A stretch of 44,732 bases of DNA, taken from NCBI GenBank assembly GCA_041488295.1, contig JBGPOZ010000007.1, forward strand, positions 1 to 44,732, written 5' to 3'. The stretch comes from URHD0088 sp041488295 (GTDB taxonomy: Bacteria > Pseudomonadota > Alphaproteobacteria > ATCC43930 > CGMCC-115725). Position numbers and translations under genes: made by a program. The notes beneath the pieces were generated by a model. It made no database searches. It saw only the letters and a program-made list of their open reading frames with translations, and had not been told where the DNA came from. Shown here piece after piece: positions 30,512 to 37,673 of this stretch; the stretch's first letter is position 1; each line of letters begins with the position of its first letter.

Positions 30512-30578
30512 TCGACGGTAGCCAATTTCACTACGCTCGGTTGCTCTAGCAATCCATCAAGCAAGCGGGTGATGCACC

Positions 30579-30749
30579 GTGCGGCAATTGGACGATCTGT
30601 CAGAAGAATGGCGGCTTGCAGTCGCTCGGCGGCGAATTCGGCTCATTTCACTGTGGCTCCTCGTCGGCGGCATCGCATTTTTTCTCTTCGCCGCCGGCCT
30701 CTCCGTGTGCGCCGAGCAACCCAGGCTCTTCTGCACTCATCGAGCGTAA
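30579..30749 (+). CDS. Small single-TM protein upstream of the rightward promoter
   Basis: A 56-residue protein with GTG start. The sequence is an amphipathic charged N-terminus (RQLDDLSEEWRLAVARRR), one hydrophobic helix (LISLWLLVGGIAFFLFAAGL) and a short Cys-containing tail. The stop overlaps the first base of operator O4. It follows the repressor gene by 67 bases and may be co-expressed with it in the lysogen, which would suit an immunity or exclusion membrane protein. It is short, and the call rests on the clean TM pattern. Confidence 0.45.
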   Translation: MRQLDDLSEEWRLAVARRRIRLISLWLLVGGIAFFLFAAGLSVCAEQPRLFCTHRA

Positions 30750-30791
30750 CCGAAATTTCCGGTTGACACTACCGGAATAGCCGGTTTAGCA
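30749..30791 (+). promoter_or_regulatory. Rightward promoter with operators O4 and O5
   Basis: TTGACA (30,763-30,768), 17-base spacer, TTAGCA (30,786-30,791). O5 ACCG-GAATAGC-CGGT (30,771-30,785) fills the spacer except for 2 bases, and O4 ACCG-AAATTTC-CGGT (30,749-30,763) lies 22 bp upstream and shares one base with the -35. Repressor binding would block polymerase. Transcription should start near 30,798, giving a leader of about 22 bases with GAGGCGA before ATG 30,820. Confidence 0.8.
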
Positions 30792-30819
30792 TTGTCTCTC
30801 TTTCAACCGAGAGGCGACG

Positions 30820-30996
30820 ATGCAGCGAATCGACATCCGCTTTGACGGCAAGGAGTACCGGGTTACCGGACCCAACGGTACCGAGGCACAAGCGTACTAC
30901 ACCGACGACCGCAACGACGCGCTTGATACGTGCCGCCACATCTTCGGCACCAGCGTCAAGACCCGGGTCAGACGGGTCGAGGTCCTGGCGCCATGA
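30820..30996 (+). CDS. First gene of the rightward operon, small protein
   Basis: A 58-residue beta/alpha protein (RIDIRFDGKEYRVTGPNGTE, DDRNDALDTCRHIFG). GAGGCGA lies 4-5 bases upstream of the ATG. It overlaps the next gene as ATGA. No family recognised. Being first after the repressed promoter, it would be made immediately on induction. Confidence 0.55.
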   Translation: MQRIDIRFDGKEYRVTGPNGTEAQAYYTDDRNDALDTCRHIFGTSVKTRVRRVEVLAP

Positions 30997-31298
30997 CGAC
31001 GACACCGCGCGTTGTTCTCACCGGCGACCAGTGCGGCGTGATCGCCCGCGCCTTCGCGCGCCGCTACGCCGAGGCCTGGCTCAACGCCGAGGACCGCCGG
31101 CTCCGCCCGCTCACCTGTTGGTCCGCTGATGACAACGCCGAGAGCATAGCGATGTGGGAGCGCGCCGCTGCCGAGGCCTCGGCGATCGTCCGAGCCGTCC
31201 TCTCCTGGCGGGCCGACGCCCTGCTGCGCGAGGCGCTCGCCGAGGAGACGCATGCGCGCCAGGCGCGGCGCGAGGTCTCGCTCGCGGTGTCGGCATGA
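30993..31298 (+). CDS. Small helical phage protein
   Basis: A 101-residue protein dominated by alpha helix (GVIARAFARRYAEAWLNAED, ALLREALAEETHARQARREV). It overlaps both neighbours as ATGA. A coiled-coil-like C-terminus may oligomerise. The function is unknown. Confidence 0.5.
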   Translation: MTTTPRVVLTGDQCGVIARAFARRYAEAWLNAEDRRLRPLTCWSADDNAESIAMWERAAAEASAIVRAVLSWRADALLREALAEETHARQARREVSLAVSA

Positions 31299-31563
31299 CG
31301 GCGCCAGCGACGCACACACCAGGACCGTGGGTATTCGTCCCGCAAGAGCAAACCGGCACTGTTGCTAAAATACGCGCAGCAAACGGAAGCACTGTTGCAA
31401 CGTTGCCCATCGCGCTGACGGCCCCGCGCTTTCCGCCGCGCTCGATCTCCTCGCCGCGCTGCGACGAGCAAGGCCGATCGTGCTGAACTTCGTCGATGGC
31501 AACGAAGAGACCTACGACATGATTTGCGATGCGATCGCCAAAGCCGAAGGGCGGACGCCATGA
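31295..31563 (+). pseudogene. HTPGPW-type phage protein, frameshifted
   Basis: The start MTAPATHTPGPWVFVPQEQT is the hallmark of a very common small phage protein that continues with an AAAPALLAAL-like helix. Here the first frame ends at 31,486 after unrelated sequence, while a second frame from about 31,405 reads GPALSAALDLLAALRRARPI, then FVDGNEETYDMICDAIAK and stops at 31,561-31,563, overlapping the next ATG. A one-base change near 31,400-31,410, or loss of an internal piece, would explain it. The 63-residue product of the first frame may still be made. Confidence 0.55.
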
Positions 31564-31766
31564 GCCAGCTCGCCGCCGCGACGCGCTGCTATTGGCACGC
31601 ATCCCGCATCGCCTGCCGTCCCGATATCGGCGGCAACCGCGACGTCGCCATCTCTCATCTCGCCACCATCGCGACACACGAGCCGAGCGCGCGCCTCGGC
31701 CGGCTGGCAGCGCGCACCTTGATGCAGGTCACCGATGACGGGCGGGACCCGTCGGAGCTCATCTGA
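31560..31766 (+). CDS. Small phage protein, unknown function
   Basis: A 68-residue protein (CYWHASRIACRPDIGGNRDV, helix GRLAARTLMQVTDDG). ATG overlaps the stop of the broken upstream gene as ATGA. There are two Cys and one His but no clear metal motif. No family is recognised. Confidence 0.45.
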   Translation: MSQLAAATRCYWHASRIACRPDIGGNRDVAISHLATIATHEPSARLGRLAARTLMQVTDDGRDPSELI

Positions 31767-31782
31767 GAAGAAAGGGGAACGC

Positions 31783-32076
31783 ATGGTCGCCTTGCCGAGG
31801 ATCCGCGAACCGAACGCGTCCTTCCGCGCCGCGCTGCAGCGCGCGGTCGAGCTCGAGGACGAGCTCTCTGGCGACCGCGACGCGCTGACGCAGCGCCTCA
31901 AGGCGCGCGTCGGGCATCTCGGCATCGGCACGACGCGGGTTGCAGATCATTTGATTGAGATCGCAGCGCTCGCCCTCTGCGGCCTCGCGCGCCTCGAGGA
32001 CCTCGCAGCGCCGGCACCGGCGGCCGACGCCAGGCTGCGCGCCCTGGCGGATGCCGCACGAAAGAACGGCGCGTGA
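31783..32076 (+). CDS. Small phage protein, helical
   Basis: A 97-residue protein with AAAGGGG upstream of the ATG. It has a charged helix (FRAALQRAVELEDELSGDRD) and an Ala-rich hydrophobic C-terminal helix (LIEIAALALCGLARLEDLAA). It overlaps the next gene as GTGA. It may be amphipathic; the function is unknown. Confidence 0.5.
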   Translation: MVALPRIREPNASFRAALQRAVELEDELSGDRDALTQRLKARVGHLGIGTTRVADHLIEIAALALCGLARLEDLAAPAPAADARLRALADAARKNGA

Positions 32077-32303
32077 CGCGCCGCAACCTCGCCGAGCTCG
32101 GCGACGCCATCCTCCAGCTCTGGCTCTGCGGCGCGCATCAATGCGTCGTCGACGAGCTCTCGCGCGCGCAGCCGCTCATCGCAGCCTATCTTGTGGCGCA
32201 TCTCAGCAAGCATCTGAAGGCGAGGAACCGCACCGTGCTGGCAGGCCAGATCGCCTGCGGCGCGATCGGACGGCCGCTGACGCGCGCCGCGGTGCCGGCG
32301 TGA
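32073..32303 (+). CDS. Small phage protein, unknown function
   Basis: A 76-residue protein with GTG start overlapping the upstream stop. The sequence (LGDAILQLWLCGAHQCVVDE, IAAYLVAHLSKHLKARNRTV) is helical with a basic C-terminus. It overlaps the next gene as GTGA. No family recognised. Confidence 0.4.
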   Translation: MTRRNLAELGDAILQLWLCGAHQCVVDELSRAQPLIAAYLVAHLSKHLKARNRTVLAGQIACGAIGRPLTRAAVPA

Positions 32304-32506
32304 GCGCGGCGCGGACCCAGCGCAGCGATGCCGCGCTGCGCGCCGACATCGACGAGACGCTGCGCCTCGTCCGTCTCGGGCGCACGCCCCCGACCTTCAT
32401 CTACCCCGTGGCCGACGAGGCCGAGCGCCGGCGCGCACTCGCCCTCCTGCGCGGGCGCCCGGGCAATGGTGCCTTCATCGTCGCGATCGAGGAGACGACG
32501 ACATGA
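32300..32506 (+). CDS. Small phage protein, unknown function
   Basis: A 68-residue protein beginning with GTG at 32,300. It contains a helix DIDETLRLVRLGRTPPTF and AERRRALALLRGRPGNGAFI. It overlaps both neighbours by 4 bases (GTGA, ATGA). A small alpha/beta fold is likely; the function is unknown. Confidence 0.45.
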   Translation: MSAARTQRSDAALRADIDETLRLVRLGRTPPTFIYPVADEAERRRALALLRGRPGNGAFIVAIEETTT

Positions 32507-32616
32507 GACAGCCAGCAATATTGCGCGAGGCGCCGATCGTCCTCGAGCGCCGCGCCGTCGCCGCTCTCTTCCTGCTCGCCCTCCTCCTCGGCGCGCTCAG
32601 CGCCTTCCTCTTCTGA
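32503..32616 (+). CDS. 37-residue single-TM peptide
   Basis: A short frame starting with ATGA overlap of the upstream stop. The peptide is a short charged N-terminus (RQPAILREAPIVLERR) and one hydrophobic helix (AVAALFLLALLLGALSAFLF). The coupling and the clean helix support translation. Lysis-related, exclusion and signal-type peptides look like this; which applies is unknown. Confidence 0.45.
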   Translation: MRQPAILREAPIVLERRAVAALFLLALLLGALSAFLF

Positions 32617-32633
32617 CCGGAGATCCCGCACCC

Positions 32634-34601
32634 ATGGCGAAGAAGCAAAAACCCGCCGACACCACCAAGAGCACCAGGACCATCAAGAAGAGGACCGCGC
32701 GCAAGGCGCAGGACAATCCTGGTGCTCTTGGACCCCTCTCGGCCGAGGATGAGGACAAGGCCGCCGGCGCGCTCCTCGCCTCGGCCGGGATCGTGCGTGA
32801 CGGCGCTCCCGTGGCCATCGCGGCGCCCGAGATGCGCTATGCCGAGGTGCCAATTGGCACCGTGACGCCGTCGCCGCTCAACCCGCGCAAGACGGTCGAC
32901 GACGCGGCCCTCGCCGCGCTCGCGGACAGCATCGCCGCCAAGGGTATCCTGCAGCCGCTGCTCGCGCGGCCGGCAGAGGGCGACATCGCGAGCTACGAGA
33001 TCATCTGCGGCGAGCGCCGCTATCGCGCGGCAGCGATCGCCATCGCCGACGGCCGCCTGCCCGACACCTTCGCCATCCCGATCCGCGTGCGGCCCTGCGG
33101 CGACGACGAGCTCGTCATCCTGGCGGCGACCGAGAACCTCGCGCGGAAGGACATGACGCCGCTCGAGGAGGCCGAGGTCTTCGCCGCCTTGCGCGGCCAC
33201 GTGTCGCGGCGCGAGGACGAGGATGTCGAGACGGCGATCGCGCGCACGCTCGGTACCTCGCGCCGCACCGTCTTCCGCCGCCTCTCATTGCTGCGCCTCG
33301 CGCCCGAGCTGAAGAAGGCGCTCGCCAAGCGCGATATCAATCTGCAGCAGGCCGAAGTCTTCAGCCTCGGCGACCACAACACGCAGCGGGCGCATCTGAA
33401 GCGAGCGAAGGGCTTCGACTGGAACATGGAGCCGCAGCGCATCCGCGAATCCATGGTCGGCGAGCGCGTGCAGCTCGCGAATACCAGTATCGATCCCGCG
33501 CTCTATACCGGCGACGTCGTCGAGGACCTCGAGACCGGCGCCCGCTATGCGACCGACCTGGCCCAGGTGAAGGCGCTGTTCGACGACCTCGTCAAGGCGA
33601 AGACCGAGGAACTCGCCGCCCAATATCCCTGGGTGAAGGTCGAGACCGGAGGCCACGTGCCCTATGGCGCCTATCAGCCGTCGCGCCGCAAGAACGACCC
33701 GGAGGCGGGCGCCGTCATCGCCTGCCACCCGGACCGCTTCCGGCTCGGCGAGATCCAGGCGCCGGTCATCACATTGGAGACGGCACGGCAGCGCGAGCGC
33801 GAGCGGAACGCCGCGGCACGCGAGAGGGCCGGCGAGCCGGCCGAGCCGGAGGGCGCGAAGCGGCTGCTCAGCCGCGCCCAGATCGTCACCTTGAAGCTGG
33901 CGAAGACGCGGGCGCTCCGCCGCGCCATCTCGGCGCATCCCAAGGTCGGGCTGGCGCTTGCCATCCTCGGCCTTCTCGGCGCGCGCGACGTGCTGATCGG
34001 CAAGGGCGATTGGATCGACGCCGCGAACCACGCGCCGCAGCTGCCGCAGGACGAGGACCGCGAGGCGACGCTCCTGCGCCCGCTCGCGGAGCTGCTGATG
34101 GAGCGCGGTCTCGAAATCGAGATCGAGGGCGTGCCGTGGCACCGCCTGGGCCTGCTCGGCGATGATGAGGAGGCTGAGCTCTTCCGCGTGCTCGTCGCCC
34201 TCGAACTGGACCAGCTGCTCGCCATTCAAGCGCATCTCGTCGCCGAGCGCTGCGGCACCTGGATCACCTATGACCACGCGATCGGCGACACGCCGCTAGC
34301 GGTCGCCATCGCCGAGGCGACCGCGCCGGCGCCGCACCTCATGGATCTGTGGTCGCCCGATGAAGCCTATTTCAAGGCGATGACGCGCGAGCGGCTGGTG
34401 CGGCTGATCGACGCCTACGGCTTCGAGGGCGCCAGGCACGCGAAGAAGGGCGAGCTCGTCGCCTGGTGCCTGGCGAAGCCGCAAGGCTTCTGGACGCCCG
34501 ACAAGTTCCCCGAGACCGCCTTCGCCGACGACGCGACGCTGACCAAGGCGCTTCAGAAGAACCCGGCACCGTCGCCGGCGCGGGCGGAGGCCGCGGAATG
34601 A
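32634..34601 (+). CDS. parB: Large ParB/RepB/Spo0J-family protein, no ParA partner
   Basis: A 655-residue ParB-like protein. A basic Lys/Arg-rich N-terminal 30 residues precede a ParB N-domain with VTPSPLNPRKTVDDAALAAL and the CTP-binding ICGERRYRAAAI (GERR motif), then TENLARKDMTPLEEAEVFAA and an HTH (LGTSRRTVFRRLSLLRLAPE). The C-terminal 350 residues are longer than in chromosomal ParB and lack a known domain. No ParA is in the window. The 14-bp palindrome GTGCCAATTGGCAC lies inside its own 5' region. It may load and spread on phage DNA from that site; this is inference. Confidence 0.85.
   Translation: MAKKQKPADTTKSTRTIKKRTARKAQDNPGALGPLSAEDEDKAAGALLASAGIVRDGAPVAIAAPEMRYAEVPIGTVTPSPLNPRKTVDDAALAALADSIAAKGILQPLLARPAEGDIASYEIICGERRYRAAAIAIADGRLPDTFAIPIRVRPCGDDELVILAATENLARKDMTPLEEAEVFAALRGHVSRREDEDVETAIARTLGTSRRTVFRRLSLLRLAPELKKALAKRDINLQQAEVFSLGDHNTQRAHLKRAKGFDWNMEPQRIRESMVGERVQLANTSIDPALYTGDVVEDLETGARYATDLAQVKALFDDLVKAKTEELAAQYPWVKVETGGHVPYGAYQPSRRKNDPEAGAVIACHPDRFRLGEIQAPVITLETARQRERERNAAARERAGEPAEPEGAKRLLSRAQIVTLKLAKTRALRRAISAHPKVGLALAILGLLGARDVLIGKGDWIDAANHAPQLPQDEDREATLLRPLAELLMERGLEIEIEGVPWHRLGLLGDDEEAELFRVLVALELDQLLAIQAHLVAERCGTWITYDHAIGDTPLAVAIAEATAPAPHLMDLWSPDEAYFKAMTRERLVRLIDAYGFEGARHAKKGELVAWCLAKPQGFWTPDKFPETAFADDATLTKALQKNPAPSPARAEAAE
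32846..32861. repeat. 16-bp perfect palindrome GGTGCCAATTGGCACC inside parB (copy 3 of 3)
   Basis: It encodes VPIGT at the start of the ParB N-domain. Core identical to copies at 4,541-4,558 and 18,791-18,806. parS sites commonly lie near or inside parB genes, so this is the best candidate for a phage parS-like site. Confidence 0.75.
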
Positions 34602-35299
34602 GTGCGCTGACGCTGACCGCGGACATGCCGATCCAGCTCGGCGGGGCCATAGCGTTGCGCCTGGCGCGGGGAGAACGAATCGTCATCGTGGCCTCACTGC
34701 CCCAGGCGATGTTCGATGAAGCCGCCGAGCGGCAGTGCCAGCGTAACCATGATCAGGCGCTCGAGGTGATTCGCCGGCGCTGCGGTTTCTCTGCCGACGA
34801 GGCACTCTCCGTCATCGCCGGCCTACCGGAGTTTGTCGGCGAAGATGCGGCCCATCGCATCCTCTACGTGATGCGCGCGCTGTTTAATCGCGGCGGCTTG
34901 CTCTCCCGGCAGGAGCAGCACTCGGGAGATGCGGCCTTCTCCGCCGCGGCTCAGCGCCTTCTCCTCGCACAGCGCGGCAGCGAGATTTACGACGAGGCGG
35001 GCGACGTCGCGCTCTCCAGCATCTATTCGAGCGACGAGCCCTTCGCCTGGGAGCAACTGATCGTCGCCGGCCAAGCCGCGTTTCCGACGCTGTTCAGCGG
35101 CGACCCGCTGCCGCTCCCGCCGGTCGACGGCGAGCGCTGCTGGATCTGCGGCTGCACCGACGACAACGCCTGCCCCGGCGGATGTTCGTGGGCCGGCCCC
35201 GATCTCTGCAGCAATCCCGAATGCGTCAAGCGCGCGAAGGATCTGCTCGCGACGGGGCGCAAGCGATTGGGCGATCGAGAGGAGATGGCCGATGGCTGA
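34598..35299 (+). CDS. Phage zinc-finger protein
   Basis: A 233-residue protein. The N-terminal part is mixed alpha/beta (ERIVIVASLPQAMFDEAAER), the centre is helical, and residues about 185-215 form a Cys-rich motif: CWICGCTDDNACPGG, CSW, then LCSNPEC. This motif is common in phage proteins and is likely zinc-binding. ATG overlaps the ParB stop by 4 bases. Confidence 0.65.
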   Translation: MSALTLTADMPIQLGGAIALRLARGERIVIVASLPQAMFDEAAERQCQRNHDQALEVIRRRCGFSADEALSVIAGLPEFVGEDAAHRILYVMRALFNRGGLLSRQEQHSGDAAFSAAAQRLLLAQRGSEIYDEAGDVALSSIYSSDEPFAWEQLIVAGQAAFPTLFSGDPLPLPPVDGERCWICGCTDDNACPGGCSWAGPDLCSNPECVKRAKDLLATGRKRLGDREEMADG

Positions 35300-35678
35300 A
35301 GAGATCACGATCGCCGAAGCGCACCGGCGCATGCGGGCGCAGGGCGTCTCCGCCCGCGAGCACGTCGCCTTCATCTGCCCGATCTGCGCGACGGCGCAGA
35401 GCATCGCGAGCCTCCTGCGCGCCGGCGCGCCGCTTGACAGGGTCGAAAACTACATCGGATTTTCCTGCGAAGGCCGCTTCACCGGCGCCGGGCCCTGGCC
35501 GAACGATCCGGCGGCGCAACGCGCGCGCACCAAGCGCGGCTGCGACTGGACGCTGGGCGGCCTCCTGCGCCTCCATCGCCTCGAAGTCGTCACCGAGGAC
35601 GGCGACCGGCAGCCGAGTTTCGAGATCGCGTCGGCCGACATCGCGCAGGCGCTGGAGCGGGAGATGGCCGATGGCTGA
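35292..35678 (+). CDS. VVA0879-family phage protein
   Basis: A 128-residue protein with AHRRMRAQGVSAREHVAFIC, CPICATAQS, an FSCEGRFTGAGPWPN stretch and CDWTLGGLLRLHRLEVV. The order CPxC, N/SC-GRF, G-G-P, C-D-x-T-x-G-G-L matches the VVA0879 family of phage and mobile-element proteins, of unknown function with a likely zinc site. The ATG overlaps the upstream stop by 8 bases inside ATGGCTGA. Confidence 0.7.
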   Translation: MAEEITIAEAHRRMRAQGVSAREHVAFICPICATAQSIASLLRAGAPLDRVENYIGFSCEGRFTGAGPWPNDPAAQRARTKRGCDWTLGGLLRLHRLEVVTEDGDRQPSFEIASADIAQALEREMADG

Positions 35679-36009
35679 CAAGACCGGCATGAAGCACCGC
35701 GATTTCAAGCCCTGCGCCGCGTGTGGCGACGGGATGATGAAGAACGGGTTGACCTTCTATCGCGTCAGGATCGAGCGGATGCTCGCCGATCCCGGCGCGA
35801 TCCGCCGCGCGCACGGGCTCGAGCTCATGATCGGCGACGCGCTCGTCGCGAACGTCATGGGGCCGGACGAGGATCTAGCGATCCTCTTCGACGGCCCGCA
35901 CGACATTCTCCTCTGCGAGCACTGCGCGATCGGACGCCCCGGCGGTATCGGCGGTCTTGTCGAGACGATCAACGAGCGCGCTGCCAAAGCGGAGAGCGCC
36001 GATGGGTGA
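35671..36009 (+). CDS. Phage protein with CAACG and CEHC zinc-binding pairs
   Basis: A 112-residue protein: FKPCAACGDGMMKNG near the start and ILLCEHCAIGRPG near residue 88 form a probable four-Cys zinc site around an alpha/beta core. It starts at 35,671 inside a second ATGGCTGA overlap. Proteins of this form are common in alphaproteobacterial phages; the role is unknown. Confidence 0.6.
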   Translation: MADKTGMKHRDFKPCAACGDGMMKNGLTFYRVRIERMLADPGAIRRAHGLELMIGDALVANVMGPDEDLAILFDGPHDILLCEHCAIGRPGGIGGLVETINERAAKAESADG

Positions 36010-37006
36010 CAAAACCGGCATCGAGTGGACCGACGCCACCTGGAATCCGACAATCGGCTGTTCGATCGTCTCGCCGGGCTGCACCAACTGCTACGCCATG
36101 AAGATGGCGGCGCGGATTGAGCACATGGGCGGCAAGGGCGGCGCGAAATATGCCGGGCTGACGCAGCTTAGCAAGGCCGGGCCGGTGTGGACGGGAAGCG
36201 TCCGGCTCAACGAGGACGCGCTCGGCCAGCCGCTGCGCTGGCGCCGGCCGCGCCGCATCTTCGTCAATTCGATGAGCGACCTCTTTCACGAGGCGCTTGA
36301 GCCGTGGGAGATCGCGCAAGTCTTCGCAACGATGGCCTGCGCGCAACAGCACGAGTTTCAAGTGCTGACGAAGCGACATGATCGCATGCACGAGCTTCTC
36401 ACCTCCGAGGCATTTTGGGACGAGGTCGACTGCTTCACCACGGAAATCGCCTTCGACAATTCCGACGCGCACGCCCGCCGCAGCGACGATTACCGGGCGG
36501 TCGCGGCTATCGGCACAGTCGATATCCCGCTCCCGAATGTCTGGCTCGGTGTCTCGGTCGAGGATCAGCAGCGCGCCGACGAGCGCATCCCGCATCTCCT
36601 CGCGACGCCGGCGGCGGTGCGCTTCCTCTCGTGCGAGCCGCTGCTCGGGCCCGTGAACCTGCGCCGTCTACGTGTCGCTCCCAATCATCACACGATCGTC
36701 GACGCGCTGGACGGGTACGCGCTGACCGCTGGCGGCAGGACGCAGATTGATTGGGTCATCGCCGGCGGAGAGAGCGGACCCGGCGCGCGGCCGATGTCGC
36801 CAGCGTGGGCGAAATCTCTCCGCGATCAGTGCATGGCTGCTGGCGTCGCCTTCTTCCATAAGCAAAACGGCGAATATCGCGAGCACGGGCAGTTTGAGGC
36901 TGGCGACAGCGACGTCGTGACCGACGGCGTGCATATGGTTCGCGTCGGCAAGGAGCGCGCCGGCCGTCTCCTCGACGGCCGCGAGCACAACGAGTTCCCG
37001 CGATGA
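36002..37006 (+). CDS. DUF5131 / Gp37-Gp68 family protein, radical-SAM-like
   Basis: A 334-residue protein with the family opening KTGIEWTDATWNPTIGC and the three-Cys motif C20-x6-C27-x2-C30 (then Tyr), resembling a 4Fe-4S radical SAM cluster. Later motifs IFVNSMSDLFHE, FQVLTKRHDRM, PNVWLGVSVEDQ, LSCEPLLGP and WVIAGGESGPGARP are all typical. Family members occur in phages and mobile elements, sometimes near three-Cys-motif partner genes; none is seen here. The substrate is unknown. It starts within an 8-base ATGGGTGA overlap. Confidence 0.85.
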   Translation: MGDKTGIEWTDATWNPTIGCSIVSPGCTNCYAMKMAARIEHMGGKGGAKYAGLTQLSKAGPVWTGSVRLNEDALGQPLRWRRPRRIFVNSMSDLFHEALEPWEIAQVFATMACAQQHEFQVLTKRHDRMHELLTSEAFWDEVDCFTTEIAFDNSDAHARRSDDYRAVAAIGTVDIPLPNVWLGVSVEDQQRADERIPHLLATPAAVRFLSCEPLLGPVNLRRLRVAPNHHTIVDALDGYALTAGGRTQIDWVIAGGESGPGARPMSPAWAKSLRDQCMAAGVAFFHKQNGEYREHGQFEAGDSDVVTDGVHMVRVGKERAGRLLDGREHNEFPR

Positions 37007-37494
37007 CCGGATCCGCTCATCTCGTCGACATCACGCGAATCTATCAGGGCTCCGACGGCGATGCTACCCGCGCCCTCTACGCGCGGCTCGAAGCGCTGGG
37101 ACCGGCCGGCGCGTGCGCCGTCAATCTGTTCCGGGCGCAGAAATCGTCGGAGCGGGCCAAGGTCTATCGCGGCGGCGCGCGCGGCAAGGGCTCCTATCGC
37201 GGCATGGCCTATGACCGCAAGCAATGGGCGATCGACAATCTCGGCGCGGCGCTGACCGAGCATGCCGAGGCACTCGGCATCGGCTGGGGCTGGGGGCTCG
37301 ACAAGGCGCAGCCGGTGCATTGCTGGGTGATCTATATCGATCTCCCGACCGGCCAGGTGAGCTTTCATGCCACGTCGCGCGGCATCGGTCCGAGTTACGC
37401 CGGTGAGTGGGATGGCGTGCCCGGGCATAGCCCCGACCGGATCCTCCGCTTCGTTGCGCGCCTTCTCGATGGGCGCGTCGAGGCCGCGCCATGA
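37003..37494 (+). CDS. Conserved phage protein, unknown function
   Basis: A 163-residue protein containing ACAVNLFRAQKSSERAKVYR, YRGMAYDRKQWAIDNLGAAL and a likely functional stretch WGWGLDKAQPVHCWVIYIDL, then VSFHATSRGIGPSYAGEWDG. The same order of motifs is familiar from phage and plasmid hypothetical proteins that lie near DUF5131 genes. No catalytic motif is assigned. It overlaps both neighbours by 4 bases. Confidence 0.6.
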   Translation: MTGSAHLVDITRIYQGSDGDATRALYARLEALGPAGACAVNLFRAQKSSERAKVYRGGARGKGSYRGMAYDRKQWAIDNLGAALTEHAEALGIGWGWGLDKAQPVHCWVIYIDLPTGQVSFHATSRGIGPSYAGEWDGVPGHSPDRILRFVARLLDGRVEAAP

Positions 37495-37673
37495 CCGGCC
37501 GCAGCGATCTCGTCGACGTCGCCGGCGAACTCCGGCGCGAGACGCCGAAGGCGATGCTCGTCTTCGACGGCACCAAGGAGGTCTGGCTGCCGAAGGCGCT
37601 CGTCGAATACGACGCCGACGATCACACCTTCGCCATGCCGGAATGGCTCGCCAAAGAGAAGGGGCTGATCTGA
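37491..37673 (+). CDS. Small phage protein, unknown function
   Basis: A 60-residue protein with KAMLVFDGTKEVWLPKALVE and HTFAMPEWLAKEKGLI, a common small fold in mobile elements (short beta hairpin followed by EWLAxxKGLI). It overlaps the upstream gene as ATGA and the next as TGATG. Function unknown. Confidence 0.55.
   Translation: MTGRSDLVDVAGELRRETPKAMLVFDGTKEVWLPKALVEYDADDHTFAMPEWLAKEKGLI

Noticed and set aside
30569..30766. Frame starting MMHRAAIGRS in the switch region
   Set aside because: Basic, featureless product; the neighbouring frame at 30,579 gives a clean single-TM protein instead.
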